Assembly: GCA_020746105.1 (NCBI GenBank)
Contig: CM036627.1
Coordinates: forward strand, 434,001 to 498,000
Source of the DNA: Trogon surrucura
Lineage: Eukaryota > Chordata > Aves > Trogoniformes > Trogonidae
DNA: 64,000 bases
Direction of reading: 5' to 3'
The notes under the pieces were generated by a model that was given only the letters and a program-made list of their open reading frames with translations, made no database searches and was not told where the DNA came from. How positions within the stretch are numbered: the first letter of the stretch is position 1; each line of letters begins with the position of its first letter. The position numbers were made by a program, and so were the translations under genes. This document shows, in pieces, positions 27,201 through 37,252 of the stretch.

Positions 27201-29929
27201 GGATGTAAACTCATTACAAAATGTTCCATATCTGAATCAGAGGAGTTTGGATAATACCAGCTGTATTAAAAGAAGCCTGCTAAAACATCTGATCCACATC
27301 CAACCCCTTTTCTGAGCTTTCCGGCAGAGCTGGGCATGTGGTTACAGCCCATCCTCTGCATCTCCCACTTGTGAATCACCTCCTGTTCAAGCTATTCGGG
27401 GGATGCTGCCCCAGCTGCACTCCTGGCCAAGTAGAGCCATCTCCTCCCTGCAGCTGTTTCCATCCCAGTCGGCACCTGCACCTCCTCACCTGCACGTTGC
27501 TGGTCAAAACAAATATGCAAAGTCTCCCTGCACCTTTGTAAAGCACAGGGCAAGGTCTGCAAAGATGATGGCTTTTCCTTCTTACGTAAAGGAACGCTTT
27601 CAGCCCCATTTTTCCTTTGGGCTTTCATCCAGAATATTTCCTAAGCGGATTTCTTATCTTGTTTACTCACTTTGGGATACCAGTGATCCATACAAGTTGG
27701 GTAACTGGAGAAATCAGTCCTGCTGGTAACTCCACACTGCCTTACCACAGTGTGTAATCCTCCAAGGACAAGAGGACACATCACCAGAAACCACTTGTAC
27801 ATCAGGCAGGCAAAGCCTGGCTCTCAGGGAGGGCCTGAGGAGCTCCCCAAGTTGTGATGCCCTGAGGATGAACCAGAGACTTGAGGTCATGTCTCCATAT
27901 ACTTTTCAGCATGACACTAACCCCCGTGTGCCTTGCTTGGAGGCCACACTTCTGAAAAAAACCAGGCACTTTTACTTTAGATATCCAGTCTGTAACAGGA
28001 GTGTCTGGGCCCTGTGGCACAAATGGGTTTGTGAGGGGCTGTCCCCAAGACCCCCATCCAGGGTACCACCCGCTCCCAGCAGGGCTCTGCCAAGGGTTCG
28101 CCCTTTCCAGGCCCCTGAGCTCAGCAGTGGAGACCGCTAGCGTTTTCCAATGTGAATCACAGTGGCTCATTTTCTATTTTCAGTGACTGCTAAGAATACG
28201 ACACATTTTCTCTTATTCCTGTGAATCCAGCGACCACAGAGTCTTTCACTACCATAAACAGTAACGAAATGTCCAATACAGGATTTAAATAAGATCCAGG
28301 AAACCTCTGCTGCCTTTTCCTGTATAAAAAGAGAGTTTTAAAATAAAAGGTGGTTTGAATGTGGCTTTACAGTCCCAAACTGTAGGCCTAGGTCTGTCAT
28401 TAGAAGTGTCAAATATCACAGAGGTTTGTTTAAAAGGGAATTACTTAAACTACTTGCATTTTAGTAGTATACTTACACATTTTATAAGGAGTCAGAAAAC
28501 AAAGAGGACAGGATTTGTCCCAGTGGATCAAAGGGAAAGGGTTGCAGGAGGGGGGTCCCTCTGGGCTGCAGGCAGAGCCCCTGCCCGAAGAGCAGCAGGA
28601 GACAGAGAAGATGAGGGCTTGGGGATTTGGTAATGCAGGTGGAAGGTTTGAGGCTCATCCTCGCTGCTCTGGTTTGAGACCTTCACTTTACATAATTTGG
28701 AGGGAGAGCTTTTCCTCAGCAGATTTTGATCTGTATACTTTGCAATATATATATATATATATACTTCGCACCGGGAGATGCGGTGCATGTTTGAGACAGT
28801 CCAGAAATAATGTCTCCCTGTCCCAGGGATGAAAAGAAGCAGACAAGGTAGCATTGAGGGCATCCAGGCTACAGAGGACGTAGAAGAGCATGAAGAGACC
28901 ACACAGCAGAAATGGCCCTGGACATGTCAGGGTTGGAGAGAATAAAATGCACTTGGGGTAAGCCCTGTGGATTTACACAGAGAATGAGCAGCAAAGCTGT
29001 TTCTACTACCAGTCAGTGTTAAAAACCCAGACCTAAGAGCACTGTGGTTGTGGTAGTGGAAGATCTTGCCCACAATTGGATGTTTAAGTGAAAGCTTGAC
29101 ATAATCAAGTTTTCATGTAGGTACTTCCCATGTGTAATTGGAGATTTTGTCCATCTTGGGGGAAAGGTTAAGAAACTGTAACTGATGATATACAAGAGGT
29201 CAGAGCTCGCTTAACAGTGTTTGGGAAAAGGATGGGCATTAGTCCATAGCAGCAGAGTGGGTGCACATCAAGGATACAGTGAGTGATGCCTCTGCAGTGC
29301 CGTCACACTGGCACTTGGGAAGAAGGCAGAGCTGGTCTTCTCCCAACCCTCATATGGGAACGATTGTGAAAACAGTTCATGGAGTGCTGGTAAGAGCGTG
29401 GCTGCACCCAGCCAGGGAAAGGAAACATCGGTGATGAGAGCCCAACCTCATTGCTTCACCAAGAGCTACTCAGAAATGTACTAGGGACTAAGAGAGGACA
29501 CAGATACAGCACAGTCCAGGCAGAGAGAACTAACCTCAGTGGCTGCGTGAAGTGAAAACCACCTTTGGGCACAGCGCTGTTTAGTGTCTGGTCTTGCCCA
29601 TCTCAGTCGGAGATAGCCGTGGGGCAACAAGTCAGTTTCTGCTGCCTGGCCACTGCTACTTCATCTTCCTTTCAATATTCTATTTCTTTCTATTGGCAAT
29701 GTGTGAATGTTTTTCTCAGAGGAAAAAAATACGCTGATCAGTGAGCTGGCAAACTTTCAAGGCTTCTCCCTCCCACCACACTGGGAAGGTTCTTCACAGT
29801 TCACTTGGAGAGAGAAGGGGGAAAAAAAAAAAAAGTCAGCTTTGCTTAAACAGATGCTGCTTTACCCCTAGCTTGGAAAACTGGGGACTTCTGCACGCTT
29901 ACACTTGCTAAACCTGAGCCAAAAATAAT
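18218..29929. other. Intergenic, no gene recognised
   Basis: About 11.7 kb between the ATOSA promoter side and the ONECUT1 3' side. The longest frames (for example 131 aa at 21.75-22.14 kb, 127 aa at 25.87-26.25 kb, 122 aa at 27.80-28.17 kb and 124 aa at 28.53-28.90 kb) overlap ORFs on the opposite strand and show no recognisable domain. Short A or T runs and one AT dinucleotide repeat are present. No RNA gene, and no repeat family beyond those listed, was recognised. Confidence 0.6.
28745..28763. repeat. (AT)n microsatellite
   Basis: A short perfect AT dinucleotide run of about nine units in intergenic DNA; it gives the YIYIYI peptides in overlapping frames. Confidence 0.9.
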
Positions 29930-30610
29930 ACTGCAGCTCATTCTGGCTGCTTTCATATTCCTGCAAATGATTTAATATTTTGCCAACATAGTAAATCAGA
30001 AAACCTTGCTATTGTGCACATTCTTCTAAATTGGTGCCCACCTGACAGCAGCACTTGCTCTCATCCTCAGGCATTTGCAAACCAATGATTCGCTTGTAAC
30101 AGTTTTCCAATACATTCTTGAATATTTTAATTACTTTGGCACTAAAGCCGTTTGACAAGTGATTGGGAAAGAAGAATTAAGCAACAGTATCCAAAATCTG
30201 TATTAAAATAGAAAACTCCCTTGCAGTCTCTCCAGCACTTTGAGACCATTTAAGGTTTTTGGAGCCTGCATAGCAGCATATACTCATTCCTACATGGAAT
30301 TTCCATAATTCCTCAATCAATTACCTGGCAAAAAGTGGCCATTTTAATCAAAACCCTAAGGGTAGATGAAATCATGAGAAAACACGAGCTTTATTGCAAT
30401 GGATATTGACTGTAACTCATTAAGATGTTAAGGTATTGACATCCCGTTTGATGAGAAAAATGTCTGATAGCGAGTGTACATAACTGTTACAGAGAATGCT
30501 GGTATCAACACATCATAATGAGTAACTAATGATGTCTGTGGCCTAACGAGGCGATTAAAGCAATATGCTTTGATCTGTGTCACTGACTTGATTTAATGCC
30601 ATGCCAAGAT
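29930..30610. promoter_or_regulatory. Candidate conserved non-coding element (ONECUT1 3' side)
   Basis: An AT-rich, low-repeat stretch without an ORF on either strand, densely packed with words typical of vertebrate developmental enhancers. These include TAAT/ATTA homeodomain cores, TGATTTAATG, an ATCAAT core at 30316-30321 and ATATTGACTGTAA near 30403. It contrasts with the more GC-rich, ORF-littered sequence on its right (30.65-32.9 kb). Enhancer status is inferred from texture and from location near a developmental transcription factor gene; no alignment was possible. Confidence 0.3.
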
Positions 30611-32979
30611 TGAATCTCTGCACCACTGGGGAGATTCAAGTAATTAGAGTAATTCACCAGCCCTGTCCCCACATCACCGGGGATATTTGCGATGGACACC
30701 GTGGTGTCTATAGCCAAGGCACCCTGGGCGGCACACACAGTGGGAGCAGAGGCCACTGCTCCCTGCAGCCCCTCGCAGGGGTCTTGCAGCTGCAGGGCAG
30801 GAGTCTCGCACAGCTTCTTGCCACAGCCACAAGCCCTGCTTTTGCCTCACTGCTCCCTACAAACCGACACTACGGGCAAATTTCGGAAGCATCCTCCGCC
30901 AAGAGAAGCTCACGGGAAGATGCTTTGCTGCCCTCACCTAATCCCTTCATGCCAAGCGCAACAGGGGAGAGTCACGCTGCATGGAACCGCAGGGCTTTGT
31001 GCCTGGCATGTACTGAGCAGCTTGTTCAAACCACCGTGCTTGTCCAGCACACAAGAAGCTTACATGACAGTTCTCTGGGACAAAGAGAAGAGTACCAGAG
31101 CCTAAGCCTCCAGGTGATGCCAGAGATGCAAAAGCTTTGATCATGGTCACATAAGATGATGCAGCCTGGCCACTGGCTACCAGCTTATATCCTGCTTCCA
31201 CTGTCGAACAATCCAAGACCAGTTTCATACTTACCAGGGGCAGGACTTGTAAACCCATTCACATCCATCACTGCAGCTCTTTCAAGCAGCCCTGCCTACC
31301 TGTCCAGACAGATCTTGGCCAAGCAGCGCTGCTCTGAGAGGACAGTTGCCAAGTTTTGGGTTATTTTTTGATCATAAGGAGCAGCACTCACGGTGCCCAA
31401 ATGGGGAGCAAATTGCTCAGGGCTTGTCCCGGGGGTGTCTCGGAATCGGGGCAGGTCCAGCACAACCACCCGTCCGTACCTGCCGGGACCTGCCTGCCCA
31501 GCCGTAAAGGTGGGTCCACCTCTGCCCCTTGTCTCGTTAGCCCTCCCCCATGCCCCCTCTTTGGGCTTTTAGCCCTTATTGTTAATTTATAACATTTACA
31601 GCGGCACTGCCCTATCCCACACAGAGCACCTGAGCTGCCACCACCCTGCACATACAAACACAAAGCCCTGAAGAGTTTAAAACTGAGCACAAAGCAGCCA
31701 ATATTCCTCTCCCTCTCCCACCTCCTCAATATACTAGATCCTCTTACGAGGCGGAGCTCCTCTGACCAGGGAAATAGGGCCTGGCTCAGGCAGCCTTTAT
31801 CAGGGTTAATCACATGCAAATGGGCTGCGGCACCACCGGGCTGCTCCCCTGCCCATCAAGAGTGGTTTCAAGCCCCGCAGGGTGGCTGAAGGCAGCACCC
31901 AGCTGCTGTTGCTGCTGTCATTGTCCCTGGGAGGGTCTAGGCACAACAGAGGCAAGAGCAACTCCCTGTGCCGGGGAGCTGCTTTGCACTGCTCTGCTTG
32001 CTGTCTCTCTTCCTCAGCTTCTGCTAGTGCTCAGAAGGCAAAGTAAATGAAGCTCGTCTTGGTGTTTGGGCGCCTGCAGTGAGCTCAGCTGGCTGCATCA
32101 AGTGTGCTGAGATAGAGGGTGTGCACAGCAGAGTTAAATGAGACTCCAGGATAAAAATAAAGCTCTAACACAATGAAGTAACTGGGAAGCTGTGCAGGCT
32201 CCTGGGCACCCAGCCGACCCTGCCTGCTGCTGGCCTGTCCCTGCAGTGTGGGCTGGGCAGCCAGGGCAAGGACGTGGGGCAGGGAGTCACTGTGTGTGAT
32301 GGGGACATCCCAGGAACCACCCTCCTGTGCCCTGGGGTCAGGGAGATTAACGACAAAATGACTCATCTGGGAGGGAAACATGGGATAGGAGGTCTAAAGA
32401 GAGGTCACAGCGAGGGGACCTGCTGCAACTGCGCCTGGCTTTGCCCACATGCTTGCTGTCCTTCATCCTTCCCAGCCTCTGGGATGACAAGTCAGAGATG
32501 GTCCCTGCAGCTGCCCTTTGGGCTTCAACCCCTGTGGCATCTCCAGATCATTTTTTTCCCTAGAAAAAGCATCTTACTATGTCCCTGGAGGTGTTTTTCT
32601 CTTCTGGGTGGGGATGCTGCCCACAGCAGGGCATGCTGGAGCCTTCACTCTGCACCACGGTCCTGGCCATCACTGTCCCATAGAGCCACTGACCCGAGTC
32701 AGCGCTGACTTATCCTGCACGATGCTGTGGAGATCAAATCCCACAGGCTCTACTTCTGGGCACAGGGGACATTTCTGGCTTCCCATTTCCCCTTTGTCTT
32801 TGCACTTGCTACTGACACTTTGTTTCTGGCATGGTCCTGGTGATACCAAGCCCGCGGGGAGCGCTTGGAACAGGTGTGCTCAGGGCCTCTCTCAGCTTAG
32901 CAGTAAAAAGAAATTGTACATCAGGGCACAAGCTGCAGGCACTTCCAAAGATAAAATATTATCAGTAGAGTCCAGACCA
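30611..32979. other. Intergenic, moderately GC-rich, no gene recognised
   Basis: ORFs up to 179 aa (plus strand, 30601-31140) and 172 aa (plus, 32518-33036) are present but overlap antisense frames and have no recognisable domain or flanking splice logic. Nothing further is supported. Confidence 0.5.
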
Positions 32980-33430
32980 TCCATCAGAATAAATGTACCT
33001 GATGCCGTGATTTATGGGACAAAGACGAAGGTTTAATCCTCCTTTCAGCAGTGCAACCTGATTTGCCATAAAGCCCTGTTAAATTTTGCGGCACACGCTT
33101 CATCACTTCATTAGGAGATGGAAAGAAAATGGTTCAATGCATTGCTGAATCTTTTACGGCCAGGCACTCTCCTCCCACCACTCCCGAGTGATGGGTAATC
33201 TCTCTGATCAGATCCCCGGGAAAAGACCCCGTGGGATTACAGAGTGTGGAGGCATTAACAACAGTGACAGGAAAAGAATACAATATCCCTTTAAACAATT
33301 AAATATTGATCCTGCAGACCTGAGGTGGACTCCATCACACAAAAGGAAACACCTCCGTGTTTGTGACATCCATACCCTTAGATGATATAAAGGAAACCAA
33401 GATTATTTGCTTCGCTTATTTTCTTAATGT
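32980..33430. promoter_or_regulatory. Candidate conserved non-coding element downstream of ONECUT1
   Basis: An AT-rich, single-copy stretch with no long ORF, lying just beyond the proposed ONECUT1 poly(A) region. It contains ATTAAATATTGATCC-type and CTTCATTAGG-type homeodomain-like words. Between it and the UTR is a GC-rich unassigned segment (33.44-33.79 kb). The call is by texture only. Confidence 0.22.
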
Positions 33431-33831
33431 TTTTCCCCCTCAATTAGAGAAACGCGCCTGGTAGGAGCCACACTCGCCTTTCAGACACTCGGCCCCCACT
33501 TCCCCGGAGCCCACCCCGCTGGGCACCGCAGCAGGAGCTGGGGTGGGACGGGGAGCCTGGGGAGGCACAGGTGGGTGCGGGGGTGTTTGCTGAGTGCAAG
33601 GAGGCCTCAGCACGGATGGAGGGAGGAGGACACAGCGCCGTGAAGCCCGGGATGTAATTTCAGGGCCCCCCCCGTCCCGTGGATGTCCCTCCCGTGACAC
33701 AGTGGAACGCTGCCCGTTGCGTGGCAGAGCCTGCCCGCTCCCCTCGGCTTGGCTGGTGCCTTGTGGTCGCACGCGGAGAAACAAAAGAAGGCAAGAAATG
33801 TCTAAATTTAAAGTGCTGGAAAATCCAACCT

Positions 33832-33837
33832 TTTATT
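33832..33837 (-). terminator. ONECUT1: Distal poly(A) signal of ONECUT1
   Basis: The minus strand reads AATAAA here, followed within about 40 nt by a T-rich, GT-containing stretch (TTTCTTGCCTTCTTTTG), a plausible downstream element. Below it the sequence becomes GC-rich and loses UTR character. Cleavage would fall around 33.81 kb. Confidence 0.4.
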
Positions 33838-33860
33838 TACTACATTTTTGTGACTACATA

Positions 33861-33902
33861 AACGCTGAAACATTGTAACGCTGAAACATTGTAACACTGA
33901 AA
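33861..33902. repeat. 16-bp tandem repeat
   Basis: Two perfect copies of AACGCTGAAACATTGT (33861-33876 and 33877-33892) are followed by a partial, slightly changed third unit (AACACTGAAA). It lies just upstream (in transcript sense) of the proposed distal ONECUT1 poly(A) signal. Confidence 0.9.
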
Positions 33903-33925
33903 AGCATGATGACATCATCACTTGC

Positions 33926-33971
33926 TTTTTTTCTTTTTTTTTTCTTTTTCTTTTTTTTTTTTTTTTTTTTT
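33926..33971. repeat. Poly(T) tract with C interruptions (A-rich in ONECUT1 RNA)
   Basis: A 46-bp T-rich run ending in T21 on the plus strand. On the transcript strand it is an internal A tract, so oligo-dT priming could give false 3' ends here. Confidence 0.9.
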
Positions 33972-34311
33972 GCTTAGCAAACACAGCAGATGATATTGCA
34001 CGGCATAAAGTGAGAACAGTAGCAAAGCTTAAAAAAAGTAACTTAAGGAAATCTTAACGCAGTACAGGAGATACTCATAACCAAACCAGAATAATGCCTA
34101 GCGCATTACACTTGTCGTCGCTACACACAAAAATACAGAAGAAGCTCTTGACTAAGAGAGAGATTGAGGAAATATTAGCAATCAACCATAATTAGGTACA
34201 ATAATCACTTAGTCTGAAATGCAGATGCAACGCATAAACTACTACTGCTTCCTAATGGGCAAACTAAAAATGACAGCAAAGTTGTCTTATATCAAAATCT
34301 TCAATTTGTTA

Positions 34312-34343
<32 letters not shown>

Positions 34344-34344
34344 T
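34312..34344. repeat. Poly(T) tract with C interruptions
   Basis: A 33-bp T-rich run with regular single-C breaks inside the proposed ONECUT1 3' UTR; A-rich on the transcript strand. Confidence 0.9.
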
Positions 34345-35196
34345 GTTTGGTTTTTGTTTCATTGCTCTGGAAGAACTCCCTCTTGCTCTTGGAAGATTTC
34401 CTACCTCTACGGACCCAGGACCGGTGATTGTCTCTGCGCCCTCTCTGCGCGGTGGCCGATGGAGCTGGCGGGAGGGCGGGGGGCAGCGCGGGGCCGAGGG
34501 GACTGGGGGGTCCGGCTCAGCTGGGACTGGACTGCAGGCAGGGGGGGTATGAAGACAACTACCAAAGCAAGTAAAAGACAATACCTGAAGGTTTATTTTC
34601 ATTTAATACTGTCATTCAGTTCAGACTGCAAAACTAAGGCGGTTCCACAGTGAGGATGCAATAAATGCAGAACAGACTCTGAAAAATCAAACTACCGGGA
34701 CAGGAAAGGAAACGACATTTTCCTAAGTACGGCTCTGTCCAGTGCTCCATGGCTTGTGCTGGATTCGTAAACTAATACCTTGTTTCTCCCCTTCATGAAG
34801 TGTAACTCATTGCACGGCATTAGTTTTTGTATTAAAAGCAGACATCTAGCCAACGCTTACCAACAAAGCATTTCAGAGCATCTTTATTGCCCTGTTTCAA
34901 TACTTGAAGTATAAAAATGTATCTAGAAAGTATAACTTGGGACCAAAAACTCAAACCCTGCCCTTGTCCTTCCCTCCCTCCACCCCTCTGCTATCCCCCC
35001 AAAGAAAACAAGGTACATCTGGAGCTCAGCTACTGCGTGGGGAAAGAAATATTTACAGCCATCACAAACCATGTCAGGACGCAACATTTAGTTGAAACGG
35101 AACGTATTCTTTATGCAAAATAAAACACAGGTGAGTGGCATACCATTTTCTGTGCCATGATGCCACCATCAGCTTTGCAGAATTATCATTGTCATT

Positions 35197-35198
<2 letters not shown>

Positions 35199-35236
<38 letters not shown>
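35199..35236. repeat. Poly(T)38 homopolymer
   Basis: An uninterrupted run of 38 T on the plus strand, i.e. A38 inside the proposed ONECUT1 3' UTR. No recognisable retro-element body adjoins it, so it is not called a LINE or SINE tail. Length is likely polymorphic or assembly-sensitive. Confidence 0.92.
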
Positions 35237-35239
<3 letters not shown>

Positions 35240-36793
35240 TTTTAACTCAAAACTGCTTATTCCTCCCCAGAGCTGGGAGGGTCCGGAGGCAGGGGGGATG
35301 CTCCATGGGGCCCTCCCCGCTTGCCCGCAGCCGGGGCACTGCGTTTCTGCCACACTCCCCTAGCCCGAGCTCCTGGGGGACCTGGCTGTCCCCCATGGGC
35401 CCCAATGCATCCCTGCCTGCGGGCCCTGGATGGAGAGCCGGTGACATGGCAGTGGCCAGCGGGTGGCCCAAGCCCTTGAGCTCTCCCCGAGCCAGGCTGG
35501 CCCCCGCTGTCCCACCGCCTGACGCCCCACGTGTCCTGGGAGCAGAACCCCCACGGCGGTGCCCGGCGGGGCTGGCAAAGGCCTTTCCGTGAGCAAGGTT
35601 TCCAAATTCAAGGTCGCTTTTCTCCCAAGGCTGACGCCCGCTACTTGCGCTCCCGTGCGAATGGCGAAGGAAAACAAAAAACTCAGCGAAGTCTCTCACA
35701 AATGCCAGTGCTTTTAAACATTAAACAACTTTTAAATTCTTTGGATGTGTGGGTCTCACCCACAAAGCAATCTTTCTAGAAAAAAGACAAATAAATTAAA
35801 GGAAAAACACACTAATAATGCCTTTCTGCTTTCTAAGTGACAAAAGTACTACCTTGAAACACTCATTTTGGCATGTACAAGTTGGGGGGAAGGGAGGCCC
35901 GGGGGGATAACCTGGCAGTGTTTGTAACACGGGTGGAAGTGCATGCCAAGACAAGGCTGAAGATACACCCTGCAGTCAAGAGAAGCACTCTCCTTCAGTT
36001 CATCTCGGCATCAAGAATGAAAAGATTGTAACATAAAGCTTTGGCCATTTTTGAATCTACTATATACAATTTTTTTTTTTTTAAACTACATAGTCATAAA
36101 TTAAAGCAGTGATTAAATAAGCGTATACAAAATGTAATTAAATTAAAAATCACAGCACATTATAAAGAAAAAATAGGAACCATTTATCACAGCAGAGAAT
36201 AATTTTTTTTTTACCCTGTGAAAAGAACATCGACTAGCAAACACAAAGCATCCTAGCTGAAACAAAAGAAATCAAAGCCACTTTTCCCTTTCTTGCATTC
36301 ATTGCAAACAGCAATCTTTACCCACTTCGAAACATTCTGAGGAATAAGATCTTCCTTGAGTACAACAGAGACGTTCTGCCAAAAAAAAGAAGGAAAAAAG
36401 AAGAAACCCAAACCGAACGATATAAAAGGAATATACAAACAAAACAACCCCTACAAAATAAATAAGAATTATAAAGCTTTTTTTTAAGTAACCTTAACAA
36501 TTATCAAACTAGTAAGTTCTGCCTTATCACATAGACTCTCTATACAACATAACCCTAAAGATTTATTACTATGAGGTATTTGGAGGAATTGGTAAAAGCG
36601 ATGCACGGCCTGTCTGGGCTGAGGGACTCAAGCTGCTCTGGGGGAAAGAAGAGGGAACCTTTGGTTTGTCAGCAAGAAAGTGGAAAAAAACATTTTCCTT
36701 TGGTATCAAAGAAAGTTTCATTGCATGGTTGCACGGCAAAAAGCACCACGGTGAAGAATTATTCCTTTTTCATTAGTGGCCTTTCTAACAGGC

Positions 36794-36868
36794 TGAGGTA
36801 TTCAAAGAGTATAAGGTGAGAGATAAAGAGGTCAACAGCGGTTTAACACTTTGGTTCAAGCAAGGCAC
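36794..36868 (-). promoter_or_regulatory. ONECUT1: let-7, miR-9 and miR-124 seed matches
   Basis: In transcript sense a miR-124 7-mer (GTGCCTT, 36868-36862) lies 6 nt from a miR-9 7-mer (36855-36849). A let-7 7-mer-A1 (TACCTCA, 36800-36794) lies about 50 nt further on, and another let-7 7-mer-A1 is at 36578-36572. Single 7-mers are weak evidence; the grouping with the miR-9 array raises interest. Confidence 0.4.
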
Positions 36869-37162
36869 TCGTCCTATGAGTTTACAAAGTTTGCAACATG
36901 TTTGCCTAGAGCTTTATTAATATTATTATCCTTATCATCATCAGTAGTAGCAGTTGTAGCAAGAGAAGTATTCGTAAGGTTATTAGCATTACCATTAAGA
37001 ATGAAGACAAGGTTACACACTGAGTGAAGGTGAGGAAGGGGGGTCAGGGGGACGGGTGTAAGAAGGAGGATGAGTTCCCTTTGCAGACTGAGGCCGTGCA
37101 TGAAAAATCTTTGGTATTCTTTGGTATCATCAATGTGATTAAAATCACCAATGGAAATCGAG

Positions 37163-37180
37163 TGAGGTAGCGTCTTTGGT
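37163..37180 (-). promoter_or_regulatory. ONECUT1: Adjacent miR-9 and let-7 8-mer sites
   Basis: The transcript strand carries an 8-mer miR-9 site (37180-37173) and an 8-mer let-7 site CTACCTCA (37170-37163) with only 2 nt between the seed matches. Both microRNAs rise during neural and retinal differentiation. The spacing is closer than the range usually described for cooperative sites, so they may compete. Confidence 0.55.
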
Positions 37181-37211
37181 TCACACTATAAATAGTAGAT
37201 CTTTACACACC

Positions 37212-37252
37212 TTTTTTTTTCTTTTTTTTTCTTTTTTTTTTTTTTTTTTTTT
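37212..37252. repeat. Poly(T) tract with C interruptions
   Basis: T9-C-T9-C-T21 on the plus strand, inside the proposed ONECUT1 3' UTR, directly beside the miR-9/let-7 cluster (37108-37180). Confidence 0.92.

Noticed and set aside
28745..28763. AT run as a regulatory TATA cluster
   Set aside because: A simple dinucleotide repeat in intergenic DNA without promoter context.
30601..31140. 179-residue plus-strand intergenic ORF
   Set aside because: No recognisable domain, no splice context, and a second ORF overlaps it in another frame on the same strand (137 aa).
35199..35236. T38 run as the tail of a retroposed element
   Set aside because: No LINE, SINE or processed-gene body adjoins either side, and no target-site duplication was evident.
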